Of a stretch of 64,000 nucleotides of DNA, positions 37,066-45,433 are shown piece by piece. Location: assembly GCF_033095805.1 (NCBI RefSeq), contig NZ_CP109901.1, positions 3,655,766-3,719,765 on the forward strand, given 5' to 3'. The position numbers were made by a program, and so were the translations under genes. How positions within the stretch are numbered: the first letter of the stretch is position 1; each line of letters starts with the position of its first letter. Under the pieces are notes generated by a model that worked only from the letters and a program-made list of their open reading frames with translations, was not told the origin of the DNA and made no database searches. Source of the DNA: Serratia sp. UGAL515B_01. Lineage in GTDB: Bacteria > Pseudomonadota > Gammaproteobacteria > Enterobacterales > Enterobacteriaceae.

Positions 37066-37368
37066 TCACGACTCGACCTGCCTGCGCAAATACTCTAGCG
37101 CCTTTTGGCTATAACTCTCACCCCGCTCTAACTTATTGATAAGGCCTTTCTCCTCGAGAATAATACCAAAACGATGTAATTCCTGATGCTGCGGAAGCAC
37201 ATCAGCGAAAGCATTAAGCAGAATGATTGATGGCATGATCTTTTCAGCACAAGTACCACATGCTCCGGGTTCATCAGCCCTAGCCGGGCAAGGAATGTTA
37301 TCCGAATGTCGATGCTGGCACGCATGTAGCAAGTTGATTGCCCGTTGAATTTCAAGACTCCATGGCAT
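37066..37368 (-). CDS. Unrecognised 100-aa Cys-containing protein
   Basis: Small soluble protein with a Cys cluster (CPARADEPGACGTC, residues ~27-40, plus an earlier C and H-rich stretch LLHACQHRHSDN) that could bind a metal or Fe-S centre, then a helical C-terminus (LHRFGIILEEKGLINKLERG). I do not recognise the family. ATG 37368 follows GAGG at 9 nt; the TTG upstream overlaps that site. It is a lone gene on the minus strand, before yhiN. A role in metal or redox sensing is a guess only. Confidence 0.6.
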   Translation of the reverse strand: MPWSLEIQRAINLLHACQHRHSDNIPCPARADEPGACGTCAEKIMPSIILLNAFADVLPQHQELHRFGIILEEKGLINKLERGESYSQKALEYLRRQVES

Positions 37369-37784
37369 AACAGCATTCCTCAAAAACTTACCCGTCTGTC
37401 AAGATATTAATAATAATTTACTTGAGAGTTTCTTACTACTCTGGCAGAAAATATGCCGTTAGAGTAGGCAACTATAAATGACACGATAGTTTTTTTCAGG
37501 AACAACATATTGATTTAGGTCACATTAGATAAAGATAGTTAACATTTTATGCTAGTTGCCTGTGAAGCGTGATGCTGACAGTGAAATCACTGTATCTATT
37601 TCATCTATGAGCGGTAGAACTTTCACTTAAAATTATTTGAGCTGAATATGGAAGCCACAACGCAAATCCGAAGAGTGAAACTCATAATTCTCAGGTACTA
37701 ATGAAGGTCAAATGACTAGGCTGTGTCCATCAATTGCCGGTGGTGCCGTTGCACTACATTCCCACTGCCTATCACAGGGACTTA
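37369..37784. other. Intergenic region with a MITE-like repeat end
   Basis: 416 bp between the Cys-containing gene and the yhiN stop. CTAGGCTGTGTCCATCAATTGC at 37716-37737 matches the IS5-related repeat end; its partner end is not visible. TTGATTTAGGTCAC near 37510 is a poor FNR-like match. No gene seen. Confidence 0.5.
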
Positions 37785-38975
37785 TTACCCAGCCACGGCT
37801 TGCGCACAAGCCCATGCAGAACTCCAAGCCCATTGGAAGTTATACCCTCCTAGCCATCCCGTAACGTCCACCACTTCACCAATGAAGTATAAGCCAGGCA
37901 CCTTGTTTGCCTCCATGGTCTTAGAGGAGAGTTCTTTGGTATCGACGCCTCCCAATGTCACTTCCGCAGTGCGATAACCTTCGGTACCGTTGGGTTGTAT
38001 GCGCCAATTTTGCAAGTTTTCGATCGCAACGGCCTGTTGCGCTGGTGTGAGCTGCTTCAGCGTTACATCTGGCAATTGCTCCAAACCTTGCAAGAATTCC
38101 ACCAAACGTTTCGGCATATGCAAGGCCAGCGTATTCTTCAGGCTTTGGTTGGGATGTTCTTGCCGTTGCTCATTCAGAAATTCCTCCAAACTAAGCTCAG
38201 GAAGTAAGTTAACACTTACAAACTCACCCGGTTGCCAGTAGTTGGAAATTTGCAGAACTACCGGCCCAGATAATCCACGGTGAGTAAACAGAATGCTTTC
38301 ACGGAAGCTAGTGTCATTTTCCGCCGTAACAACAGCAGGAACTGAGACCCCAGAAAGCGTTTGAGATTGTTCAAGTAAGGGTTTATGCAGAGTGAAAGGC
38401 ACCAGCCCTGCACGAGTTGGCAAAACGTTAAGGCCAAACTGTTCCGCCAATCTATAACCAAAAGGAGATGCTCCTAAGCCCGGCATGGAAAGACCACCAC
38501 TTGCCACAACAAGTGAGCGAGCACTAACTTTTTCTCCATTGAGTGTCAACTCGAAACCACTGGTTGTTTTCTCGACACTCAACACTTCGCTACGCAGGCG
38601 GAATACCACGTTCCCTTGTTCGCACTCTTTGACCAACAGATCAACCACTTGTTGTGCTGAGTCATCACAAAACAGCTGCCCCAACGTCTTTTCGTGGTAG
38701 GCAATACCATAGCGATTTATCAGGTCGATAAAATCCCATTGGGTATATCTGGCCAGCGCCGATTTGCAAAAATGAGGGTTATTGGAGAGGTAGGCTGCGG
38801 GTTCAACATATATGTTGGTAAAATTACAACGCCCGCCACCTGACATCAGGATTTTGCGGCCCGGCTTCTTACCGTTGTCGAGTAATAGTACCTGGCAGCC
38901 GAGTTGCCCCGCCTGTGCGGCACAAAACATTCCCGCAGCTCCCGCACCAATGACAACAACATCAAACTGTTCCAC
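37785..38975 (-). CDS. yhiN: NAD(P)/FAD-dependent oxidoreductase of HI0933 family
   Basis: 396-aa flavoprotein with N-terminal FAD fold (VVVIGAGAAGMFCAAQAGQLG, about residues 6-26), followed by PGRKILMSGGGRCNFTN, VVASGGLSMPGLGASPFGYR, RGLSGPVVLQIS and the C-terminal VDVTGWLGGYNFQWAWSSA. This is the HI0933/YhiN group, whose reaction is not established. GTG 38975 is preceded by GAGG at 5 nt. It is divergent from pitA, as in E. coli. Confidence 0.9.
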   Translation of the reverse strand: MEQFDVVVIGAGAAGMFCAAQAGQLGCQVLLLDNGKKPGRKILMSGGGRCNFTNIYVEPAAYLSNNPHFCKSALARYTQWDFIDLINRYGIAYHEKTLGQLFCDDSAQQVVDLLVKECEQGNVVFRLRSEVLSVEKTTSGFELTLNGEKVSARSLVVASGGLSMPGLGASPFGYRLAEQFGLNVLPTRAGLVPFTLHKPLLEQSQTLSGVSVPAVVTAENDTSFRESILFTHRGLSGPVVLQISNYWQPGEFVSVNLLPELSLEEFLNEQRQEHPNQSLKNTLALHMPKRLVEFLQGLEQLPDVTLKQLTPAQQAVAIENLQNWRIQPNGTEGYRTAEVTLGGVDTKELSSKTMEANKVPGLYFIGEVVDVTGWLGGYNFQWAWSSAWACAQAVAG

Positions 38976-39270
38976 TCAAACCTCTCCCAACAATAAATCA
39001 AAATCGCAGCAAGAAAGGCGCATTTTGCGCCTTTTCGCTACCTGTAAACCGGCGAAGGATTGTAAAGGTATCGGTGTGCCAACGCCAATGTAAGAAAATA
39101 TTAGCCTGCGTAAATGCCAGTAAGACCATGAAATTGTTTTGATTCCTTAGGAGTTAGTGCTCTGCTACAACATGGAAATCAAAAAAACGTCATATTTTCC
39201 TTTTATCCAGCACCAATTGTCGCCGATAATGCGCGCCGTTCATGTCCACAAAAAACCTGGCGTAACGCTT

Positions 39271-40776
39271 ATGCTGCATTTGTTCGCTGGCCTGGATTTC
39301 CATACCGGCCTGATGTTAATTCTCGCATTGTTATTCGTATTATTTTATGAAGCTATCAATGGCTTCCATGATACGGCCAATGCGGTTGCTACTGTAATTT
39401 ATACCCGCGCTATGCGCTCGCAACTTGCGGTCGTGATGGCGGGTTTGTTCAACTTTCTTGGCGTTATGCTAGGCGGTTTGAGTGTCGCTTACGCCATTGT
39501 TCACCTGTTGCCAACCGATCTGTTGTTGAATGTCAGTTCAGCACATGGATTAGCCATGGTTTTCTCCATGTTGTTGGCGGCGATTATCTGGAACCTCGGT
39601 ACCTGGTATCTTGGTCTGCCGGCCTCTAGTTCGCATACGCTGATTGGCGCCATCATTGGTGTCGGTTTAACCAATGCGCTAGTAACCAGCACATCCGTGG
39701 TTGACGCGCTGAACGTTCCTAAAATGATCAGTATCTTCCTGTCATTAATCTTTTCTCCACTCGTGGGGATGATGATTGCCGGTTTGATGGTGTTCGTGTT
39801 GCGCCGTTGTTGGAGTAACACCAAGAAACGTCAGCGTATTCATATGACACCGGCAGAACGTGAGAAGGTCGATGGCAAACGCAAACCGCCATTCTGGACG
39901 CGCATTGCTCTGATCATGTCCGCGATTGGTGTGAGCTTCTCACACGGTGCAAACGACGGCCAGAAGGGGATCGGTCTGATTATGCTGGTGCTGATCGGTG
40001 TTGCACCTGCAGGTTTCGTACTCAATATGAATGCGAGCGGCTATGACATATCACGAACGCGTGATGCTGTGGTTCACCTTCAGCAATTCTACCAACAGCA
40101 TGGAAATTCGCTGACACATGTGGTCATGCAAAAACCACTGGGCCAGACACCTGAAGAGGCATCTCCAACACCAAATCAGCCGGTCGAGTTCCATTGTGAA
40201 AGTTCGCGTGCCTTGATTGCGGTAGAACATTCACTTGATTTGCTGAATAATCTGCAAAGTTACAGTCAACTGACCGTAGAACAGCGTAGCCATCTGCGCC
40301 GACTGCTGATGTGCGTAACGGAAACCGCAGATGAAGTAGCTAAGCAACCGGAAATCTCAGCAGACGACAGACGTTTTCTGAAAAAACTACGCTCTGATCT
40401 GCTGCAAACCGTTGAGTATGCGCCAATCTGGATAATTGTTGCCGTTGCACTGGCACTTTCTCTCGGCACAATGATAGGTTGGAGAAGAGTTGCCACAACA
40501 ATTGGTGAGAAAATCGGCAAAAAGGGGATGACATATGCCCAAGGCGTATCAGCCCAGATGACTGCAGCGCTATCTATTGGCGTAGCCAGCTACACCGGTA
40601 TGCCAGTTTCTACCACTCATGTCCTCTCCTCGGCGGTTGCCGGTACGATGATCGTTGATGGTGGCGGTGTACAAGGCAAGACCGTGAAGAACATTGCGCT
40701 GGCATGGATACTTACCCTACCAGTATCGATTGTGCTTTCAGGCAGCTTGTACTGGATAGCGCTCAAACTGATTTAA
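39271..40776 (+). CDS. pitA: Low-affinity inorganic phosphate transporter
   Basis: 501-aa PiT-family phosphate (metal-phosphate):H+ symporter, highly similar to E. coli PitA. The duplicated family signature appears as EAINGFHDTANAVATVIYT (~residue 25-45) and SHGANDGQKGIGLIMLVLIG (~230), with about ten membrane segments and a large central hydrophilic loop that is the most diverged part. ATG 39271 matches the E. coli N-terminus (MLHLFAGLD); a 38-residue in-frame extension upstream is rejected. Confidence 0.95.
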   Translation: MLHLFAGLDFHTGLMLILALLFVLFYEAINGFHDTANAVATVIYTRAMRSQLAVVMAGLFNFLGVMLGGLSVAYAIVHLLPTDLLLNVSSAHGLAMVFSMLLAAIIWNLGTWYLGLPASSSHTLIGAIIGVGLTNALVTSTSVVDALNVPKMISIFLSLIFSPLVGMMIAGLMVFVLRRCWSNTKKRQRIHMTPAEREKVDGKRKPPFWTRIALIMSAIGVSFSHGANDGQKGIGLIMLVLIGVAPAGFVLNMNASGYDISRTRDAVVHLQQFYQQHGNSLTHVVMQKPLGQTPEEASPTPNQPVEFHCESSRALIAVEHSLDLLNNLQSYSQLTVEQRSHLRRLLMCVTETADEVAKQPEISADDRRFLKKLRSDLLQTVEYAPIWIIVAVALALSLGTMIGWRRVATTIGEKIGKKGMTYAQGVSAQMTAALSIGVASYTGMPVSTTHVLSSAVAGTMIVDGGGVQGKTVKNIALAWILTLPVSIVLSGSLYWIALKLI

Positions 40777-40790
40777 CCCGTTACCATGGT

Positions 40791-40822
40791 AAAAATGGCG
40801 GCTAGTAAGCCGCCATTTTTTT
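40791..40822. terminator. Bidirectional terminator pitA/uspB
   Basis: Stem ATGGCGGC / GCCGCCAT with A5 before and T7 after, between the convergent ends of pitA and uspB. Confidence 0.9.
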
Positions 40823-40839
40823 ACCTCGTGAAGAGGGTA

Positions 40840-41175
40840 TTAATACCAAATCGCCATCGCTACCAGACTGATCACTACCAGTCCACAAAGCGAAGATGTC
40901 AGCACAAACTGTCCGCGTACACGCTGACAGCGACGGATAAATTCAGGATCATGGTGCTCAACATAACGTTGCGCGAAAATATAGCGTACTAATCGTATCT
41001 GTTTGCTTGGCTGTCCATGCGAAGTAAAAAACCCTCCACCATCGACGTATTGATACAGCAACGGGTCGCAGCCGCGTAAAACTACTAACAGCGTCCGCAG
41101 AGAAGAGAAATACCGAGCCATGTTAACTACACATACCACACACAAAGCCCAAAACAGCGCGACGGTACTAATCAT
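40840..41175 (-). CDS. uspB: Universal stress protein B
   Basis: 111-aa membrane protein with an N-terminal hydrophobic segment (STVALFWALCVVCVVNMA), a basic soluble middle and a C-terminal segment (FVLTSSLCGLVVISLVAMAI). Length and both segments match E. coli UspB, a stationary-phase (RpoS-dependent) ethanol-tolerance protein. ATG follows GAGGGGG. Divergent from uspA, as in E. coli. Confidence 0.92.
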   Translation of the reverse strand: MISTVALFWALCVVCVVNMARYFSSLRTLLVVLRGCDPLLYQYVDGGGFFTSHGQPSKQIRLVRYIFAQRYVEHHDPEFIRRCQRVRGQFVLTSSLCGLVVISLVAMAIWY

Positions 41176-42033
41176 GATTACCCCCTCAAGGCGTTGTTAT
41201 CACGGCAAACCGCCGGACCAACGACCCTACTTCACCCCAATGCTGCCGGAGCCTTTGGCTCCCATCCTCCTAGCACCTTATACCCGTTAACACCCGTCAT
41301 ACTTCAAGTTGCATGATTGTAAAGCCTCGCTCCCTAAGGAGTCACTGACAGCGTTCAAACCGGAAATCGTCCGACTCGTCGTGACATCGTTACCTTCATG
41401 CAACTCGAATTATTTAGGGTATATACCCCTGCAATACCTCTCAGCCATTAATACAAAAGATGCTTACTGAGGCGTCTTCTGTCCTAGAGAGGAAATGGTG
41501 AGGCCCACATTCACTATTGTAGAATAGTGAAGCGCAAACAGGCCCAAATGCTGAGCAAAATTTATCGTAGTCCGTAAATTTTGCTCAGTAGCGTCGCGTC
41601 GCAGTAAATATAGTATTAGCCACCAGATTTGAAAAAGTGAGCTATGTTTTACTCTGGGCGCTTATAATTCATAATGTTAATCTACTCATGCCTCTTCAAG
41701 TTACATGCATGTTGGTTGTACTCAGTTATTTGGCCAGTATGGCTAAACTAGGGAGCAAGGAGGTCAGAAACCGATTTGACCGCTGCCCCGAAAAGGCAAT
41801 ATCAAGGGATGGGCCGAGTCACACAGTCAAAAACCCTTCATCTTGGAGAAAAACGGATATATCACCGCTTCCCGCATTTCGGGAATACCTTATTGATGCA
41901 ATACAGTGTGATCGCTATTACATATCGCAGTGTGATCAGGATGGTACGATGCAGGTAGGGCAAAAACGCCAAGACAGAACATCTGAATACCTGTATCCCC
42001 CTTTAACCGGCATTATACGGAAGGAGTATTCTC
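41176..42033. other. Long uspB-uspA intergenic region
   Basis: 858 bp, much longer than the same spacer in E. coli. It contains an ERIC-like repeat (41278-41430) and should carry the promoters of both stress genes. A plus-strand open frame at 41637-42044 overlaps uspA and shows no protein-like features. No other gene or RNA recognised. Confidence 0.6.
41278..41430. repeat. ERIC-like repeat
   Basis: About 150 bp with complementary ends: TTCAAGTTGCATGA near 41303 faces TTCATGCAACTCGAA near 41395, and TATACCC on the left faces GGGTATA on the right. The middle is diverged from the ERIC consensus. Confidence 0.6.
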
Positions 42034-42468
42034 ATGGCTTATAAACACATTTTGATTGCGGTTGATCTATCGCCGGAAAGCAAGGTCCTGGTAGAAAAAG
42101 CAGTGTCAATGGCTCAGCCTTACAATGCCAAAGTCTCCTTGATCCACGTTGATGTGAATTATTCTGACCTTTATACCGGCTTGATTGATGTCAACCTTGG
42201 CGATATGCAAAAACGGATCTCTGAAGAAACCCACCATGCCTTAACAGAGCTGTCACAAAATGCAGGCTATCCGGTTACTGAAACTCTCAGTGGCAGTGGA
42301 GATCTGGCACAAGTATTGATCGACGCCATCAATAAATATGATATTGACCTCGTTCTCTGTGGGCATCACCAGGACTTCTGGAGCAAACTAATGTCTTCCG
42401 CCCGCCAGTTGATTAACTCTATCCACGTTGACATGCTGATCGTACCGCTGCGCGACGAAGAAAAGTAA
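42034..42468 (+). CDS. uspA: Universal stress protein A
   Basis: 144-aa soluble stress protein of the Usp fold, induced by growth arrest. Starts MAYKHILIAVDLSPESKVLVEKA and has the LIHVDVNYSDLYTGLIDVN and LVLCGHHQDFWSKLMSSARQ regions of UspA; the UspA subgroup lacks a clear ATP-binding loop. ATG is preceded by AAGGAG. Terminator directly after the gene. Confidence 0.95.
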   Translation: MAYKHILIAVDLSPESKVLVEKAVSMAQPYNAKVSLIHVDVNYSDLYTGLIDVNLGDMQKRISEETHHALTELSQNAGYPVTETLSGSGDLAQVLIDAINKYDIDLVLCGHHQDFWSKLMSSARQLINSIHVDMLIVPLRDEEK

Positions 42469-42492
42469 GCACTCGCAAACCTTACTAACCTA

Positions 42493-42516
42493 CGCCTGCA
42501 GCATGCAGGCGTTTTT
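42493..42516 (+). terminator. Terminator of uspA
   Basis: Stem CGCCTGCA / TGCAGGCG with a 3-nt loop, followed by TTTTT. Confidence 0.9.
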
Positions 42517-42655
42517 CATTACAATACCTTTATTTATTTCTTGTTAAACAACTCCCCCCCAATGATATAGTCGATAAAGACACAACATCCTCCCCAACTG
42601 TGATCCTAATCTATAAAAACAGGGGGAAATAAAATGCTAAACAGGAGCTATCTCA

Positions 42656-43999
42656 ATGGAACAGGCTGCATCATTAGAATCCTTTCTAAAGTCATTACAA
42701 CGCCATAACTCTCACCAACCAGAATATTTACAAGCAGTGCGGGAGGTTTTTACCTCGCTGTGGCCATTCATTGAGCGTAATCCTCATTATCGTGACTATG
42801 CATTGCTGGAACGTTTGGTAGAGCCAGAACGCATCATTCAGTTTCGCGTCAGTTGGATAGACGATCAGGGCAAGGTTCGGGTTAATCGGGCTTATCGTAT
42901 CCAGTTCAACTCAGCTATCGGGCCGTACAAGGGCGGAATGCGTTTCCACCCTTCGGTTAACACCTCCATTCTTAAATTCCTCGGCTTTGAACAAACCTTT
43001 AAGAATGCTCTGACTACTCTGCCAATGGGTGGCGGCAAGGGTGGCTCAGACTTTGACCCTAAAGGTAAAAGCCAAGGTGAGGTCATGCGCTTCTGCCAAT
43101 CACTGATGACAGAACTTTACCGTCATCTAGGTCCTGATACAGACGTGCCTGCAGGGGATATCGGTGTAGGTGGCCGTGAAGTGGGTTTCATGGCTGGGAT
43201 GATGAAGAAGTTGTCGAACAATACCGGTTGTGTATTTACCGGTAAGGGTCTGTCGTTTGGGGGAAGCCTGATCCGCCCGGAAGCCACCGGTTACGGCTTG
43301 GTTTACTTCACCGATTCAATGTTGCAGCGTCATGGTTTGGGCTTTGAAGGTATGCGGGTCGCGGTATCCGGCTCCGGTAACGTAGCGCAATATACCATTG
43401 AGAAAGCGCTGGAGTTGGGTGCTCGGGTGATTACCGTTTCAGATTCCGGTGGTACTCTGGTTGATGAAGCAGGTTTCACTACCGAGAAACTGGCACACCT
43501 TTCAGAGATTAAGAACCAACGTTATGGTCGAGTCGAAGATTATGCCCGTGAACGTGGCCTAACCTATCTGCCAGGTGAACAGCCGTGGAATATACCGGTG
43601 GATATCGCCTTGCCATGCGCCACCCAGAACGAACTAGGTTTTGAAGCCGCACAGGTACTCATTCGCAACGGGGTAAAAGCTGTGGCTGAGGGTGCTAATA
43701 TGCCAACCACTATCCAGGCGACAGACGCCTTCCTCAACGCAGGTGTACTGTTCGCTCCGGGTAAAGCCGCAAACGCCGGTGGGGTTGCCACTTCAGGCCT
43801 GGAGATGGCACAAAACGCCGCGCGCTTAAATTGGAAAGCAGAGAAAGTGGATTACCGTTTACGGCATATCATGGCGGATATCCATCAGGCCTGCGTCAAT
43901 TACGGCGGCGAAGGCAAACAAACACACTACGTGCACGGTGCCAACATTGCCGGGTTCGTCAAAATTGCCGATGCAATGCTGGCTCAAGGTGTGCTCTGA
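42656..43999 (+). CDS. gdhA: NADP-specific glutamate dehydrogenase
   Basis: 447-aa hexameric enzyme that aminates 2-oxoglutarate to glutamate with NADPH and ammonium. Substrate-domain motifs YKGGMRFHPSVN and LPMGGGKGGSDFDPKG (catalytic Lys), Asp in VPAGDIGVGGREVGFM, and nucleotide-binding VAVSGSGNVAQYTIEKA. Length equals E. coli GdhA. ATG follows AGGAG at about 7 nt. In E. coli gdhA lies elsewhere, so the location beside uspA is lineage-specific. A 22-bp perfect palindrome follows the gene. Confidence 0.95.
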   Translation: MEQAASLESFLKSLQRHNSHQPEYLQAVREVFTSLWPFIERNPHYRDYALLERLVEPERIIQFRVSWIDDQGKVRVNRAYRIQFNSAIGPYKGGMRFHPSVNTSILKFLGFEQTFKNALTTLPMGGGKGGSDFDPKGKSQGEVMRFCQSLMTELYRHLGPDTDVPAGDIGVGGREVGFMAGMMKKLSNNTGCVFTGKGLSFGGSLIRPEATGYGLVYFTDSMLQRHGLGFEGMRVAVSGSGNVAQYTIEKALELGARVITVSDSGGTLVDEAGFTTEKLAHLSEIKNQRYGRVEDYARERGLTYLPGEQPWNIPVDIALPCATQNELGFEAAQVLIRNGVKAVAEGANMPTTIQATDAFLNAGVLFAPGKAANAGGVATSGLEMAQNAARLNWKAEKVDYRLRHIMADIHQACVNYGGEGKQTHYVHGANIAGFVKIADAMLAQGVL

Positions 44000-44051
44000 C
44001 ATTTTGCTCAGAGTGTCCACCGGCGCTAACCAGTCAAATGTTTCAATGCCG

Positions 44052-44080
44052 GCGATACTGCCGGCAGTATCGCTCTCTTA
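44052..44080 (+). terminator. Palindromic hairpin after gdhA
   Basis: GCGATACTGCC is followed at once by its exact reverse complement (44052-44073), then TCTCTTAAG. Likely terminator or mRNA 3' stabiliser for gdhA. Confidence 0.6.
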
Positions 44081-44163
44081 AGTTACCCTTCTTTGCTCTT
44101 TGTGCAGCAGTGTCAAACGCACCTTTTAGCTGCCACCACTTTTCAAAAACAGGCATTTTCACT

Positions 44164-44353
44164 TTAGACTGAGTCCATTAAGTGCCTCTAGTCGTACTAC
44201 AGGCCCAGCACAAATAGCCGTCTTTTAGCGTAATCAAGACTGGGCACATTGCGCGCATGGTCTACCACACCTCATGCCTTGCCTTGCCTTGCCTTGCCCT
44301 GCAGTCAAATAACCGCAAGCTGCGCTCACGTGCATTTAAAGGACACGACCTAA
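44164..44353. repeat. MITE-like element, ~190 bp, ending in the rsmJ stop codon
   Basis: Ends are TTAGACTGAGTCCATTAAG on the left and TTAAAGGACACGACCTAA on the right, inverted copies of each other with mismatches (16 of 22 positions over the outer 22) and similar to the IS5-family element end at 485-498. The interior is non-coding and holds five near-perfect copies of TGCCT (44275-44299). The CTA at 44350-44352 is the rsmJ stop codon read on the minus strand. Confidence 0.6.
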
Positions 44354-45096
44354 TAAGGCATGTATATATCGAAACGGTGATTCTTGGTAGTAATGGCGGC
44401 GTGGGCTGAAACATCAGCCAACGGTGGCGCGTAATCAGGGCGTTTCACCACGATCCGTTTGCTAGCCAACCTACGGGCAGGCTCAAGCAGGCCGTCAGCA
44501 TCGTCATCACTCCCCACCAGCGACTGGAATACTCGCATCTCTTTTTTCACCAGCGCACTCTTTTGTTTATGCGGGTACATCGGATCGAGATACACCACCT
44601 CCGGGCGCGGATCGAGATCGGCAAGTGCGATGAGGCTAGAGGCATACAATAGTGTCATGCGTTCGCGCAACCACGGGCCAATGTCAGCATCCTGATAACC
44701 CCGTTGCAAACCATCATCCAGCAAAGCTGCAACCACTGGATTACGCTCCAGCATGCGTACCCGGCACCCCAGTGATGCCAGAACGAAAGCATCACGTCCC
44801 AGTCCGGCTGTGGCATCCACCACGTTGGGCAGATAGCTACCCTTGATCCCTACGGCCTTAGCTACCGCCTCACCCCGTCCCCCTCCGAAACGCCGCCGAT
44901 GCGCCATTGGGCCAGTGATAAAATCAACGTAGATCGCACCCAGTTTTGGTTCGTCACGCTTACGCAACTCCAGCCTTTCAGGTGTTAGTACTAACGCAAT
45001 TGGCGCATCTTCGTCACAAGTCAGTTGCCAACGTTCAGCCAAAATAGACAAGGCGCCGGGATCGGCGCCTGCTTCACACAATAAAAACACGCTCAC
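44350..45096 (-). CDS. rsmJ: 16S rRNA m2G1516 methyltransferase
   Basis: 248-aa SAM-dependent methyltransferase that makes N2-methylguanosine at 16S rRNA position 1516. Motif I VVDATAGLGRDAFVLASLG (~residues 103-121) and the YLDPMYPHKQKSALVKKEMR catalytic region are conserved. The start is GTG 45096. The C-terminus (HRFDIYMPY) is slightly shorter than E. coli RsmJ, and the stop codon lies in the end of a MITE-like repeat, so the insertion probably reset the gene's end without harming the core. Confidence 0.94.
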   Translation of the reverse strand: MSVFLLCEAGADPGALSILAERWQLTCDEDAPIALVLTPERLELRKRDEPKLGAIYVDFITGPMAHRRRFGGGRGEAVAKAVGIKGSYLPNVVDATAGLGRDAFVLASLGCRVRMLERNPVVAALLDDGLQRGYQDADIGPWLRERMTLLYASSLIALADLDPRPEVVYLDPMYPHKQKSALVKKEMRVFQSLVGSDDDADGLLEPARRLASKRIVVKRPDYAPPLADVSAHAAITTKNHRFDIYMPY

Positions 45097-45433
45097 GTGG
45101 CGGGTTATCCTTTAATGCCATAAGGGAATATAAGATTATTACCTTTGATTTTAGTGATGTTTTTAAACAGAAGATTGAAATCGCATACCTATATTTAATC
45201 ATCTGAATTTACAGTATTTTCCTATTCTTAACGCGCATTCCGCTCATTTTACCCTCCCCAGTCTCAGCTTACCAGCACCACCATGTCTGGATACCACTTG
45301 CGTGAAAGTTGCCTATCAAAGTGAATGATTACCTATATAATAGAAATGACTCGCAAAAGACGTTTATCCTGTGGTGAGAAATCGGTGATACCGGGCCTGC
45401 ATGCCCGACCGCCCTGCTTGTTGAGGAATGATC
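45097..45433. promoter_or_regulatory. rsmJ-rpfR intergenic region with rpfR promoter
   Basis: 337 bp, AT-rich. TATAAT at 45336-45341 is a perfect -10 for the plus strand, about 95 bp before the rpfR start; no good -35 lies at 17 bp (CTATCA), so an activator may be needed. Nothing else recognised. Confidence 0.45.

Noticed and set aside
39157..39270. 38-residue N-terminal extension of PitA
   Set aside because: Not present in the family, not hydrophobic in the expected way; the ATG at 39271 aligns with E. coli PitA.
41637..42044. 135-codon frame running into uspA
   Set aside because: Overlaps the uspA start out of frame, begins inside repeat-rich spacer and has no recognisable motif.
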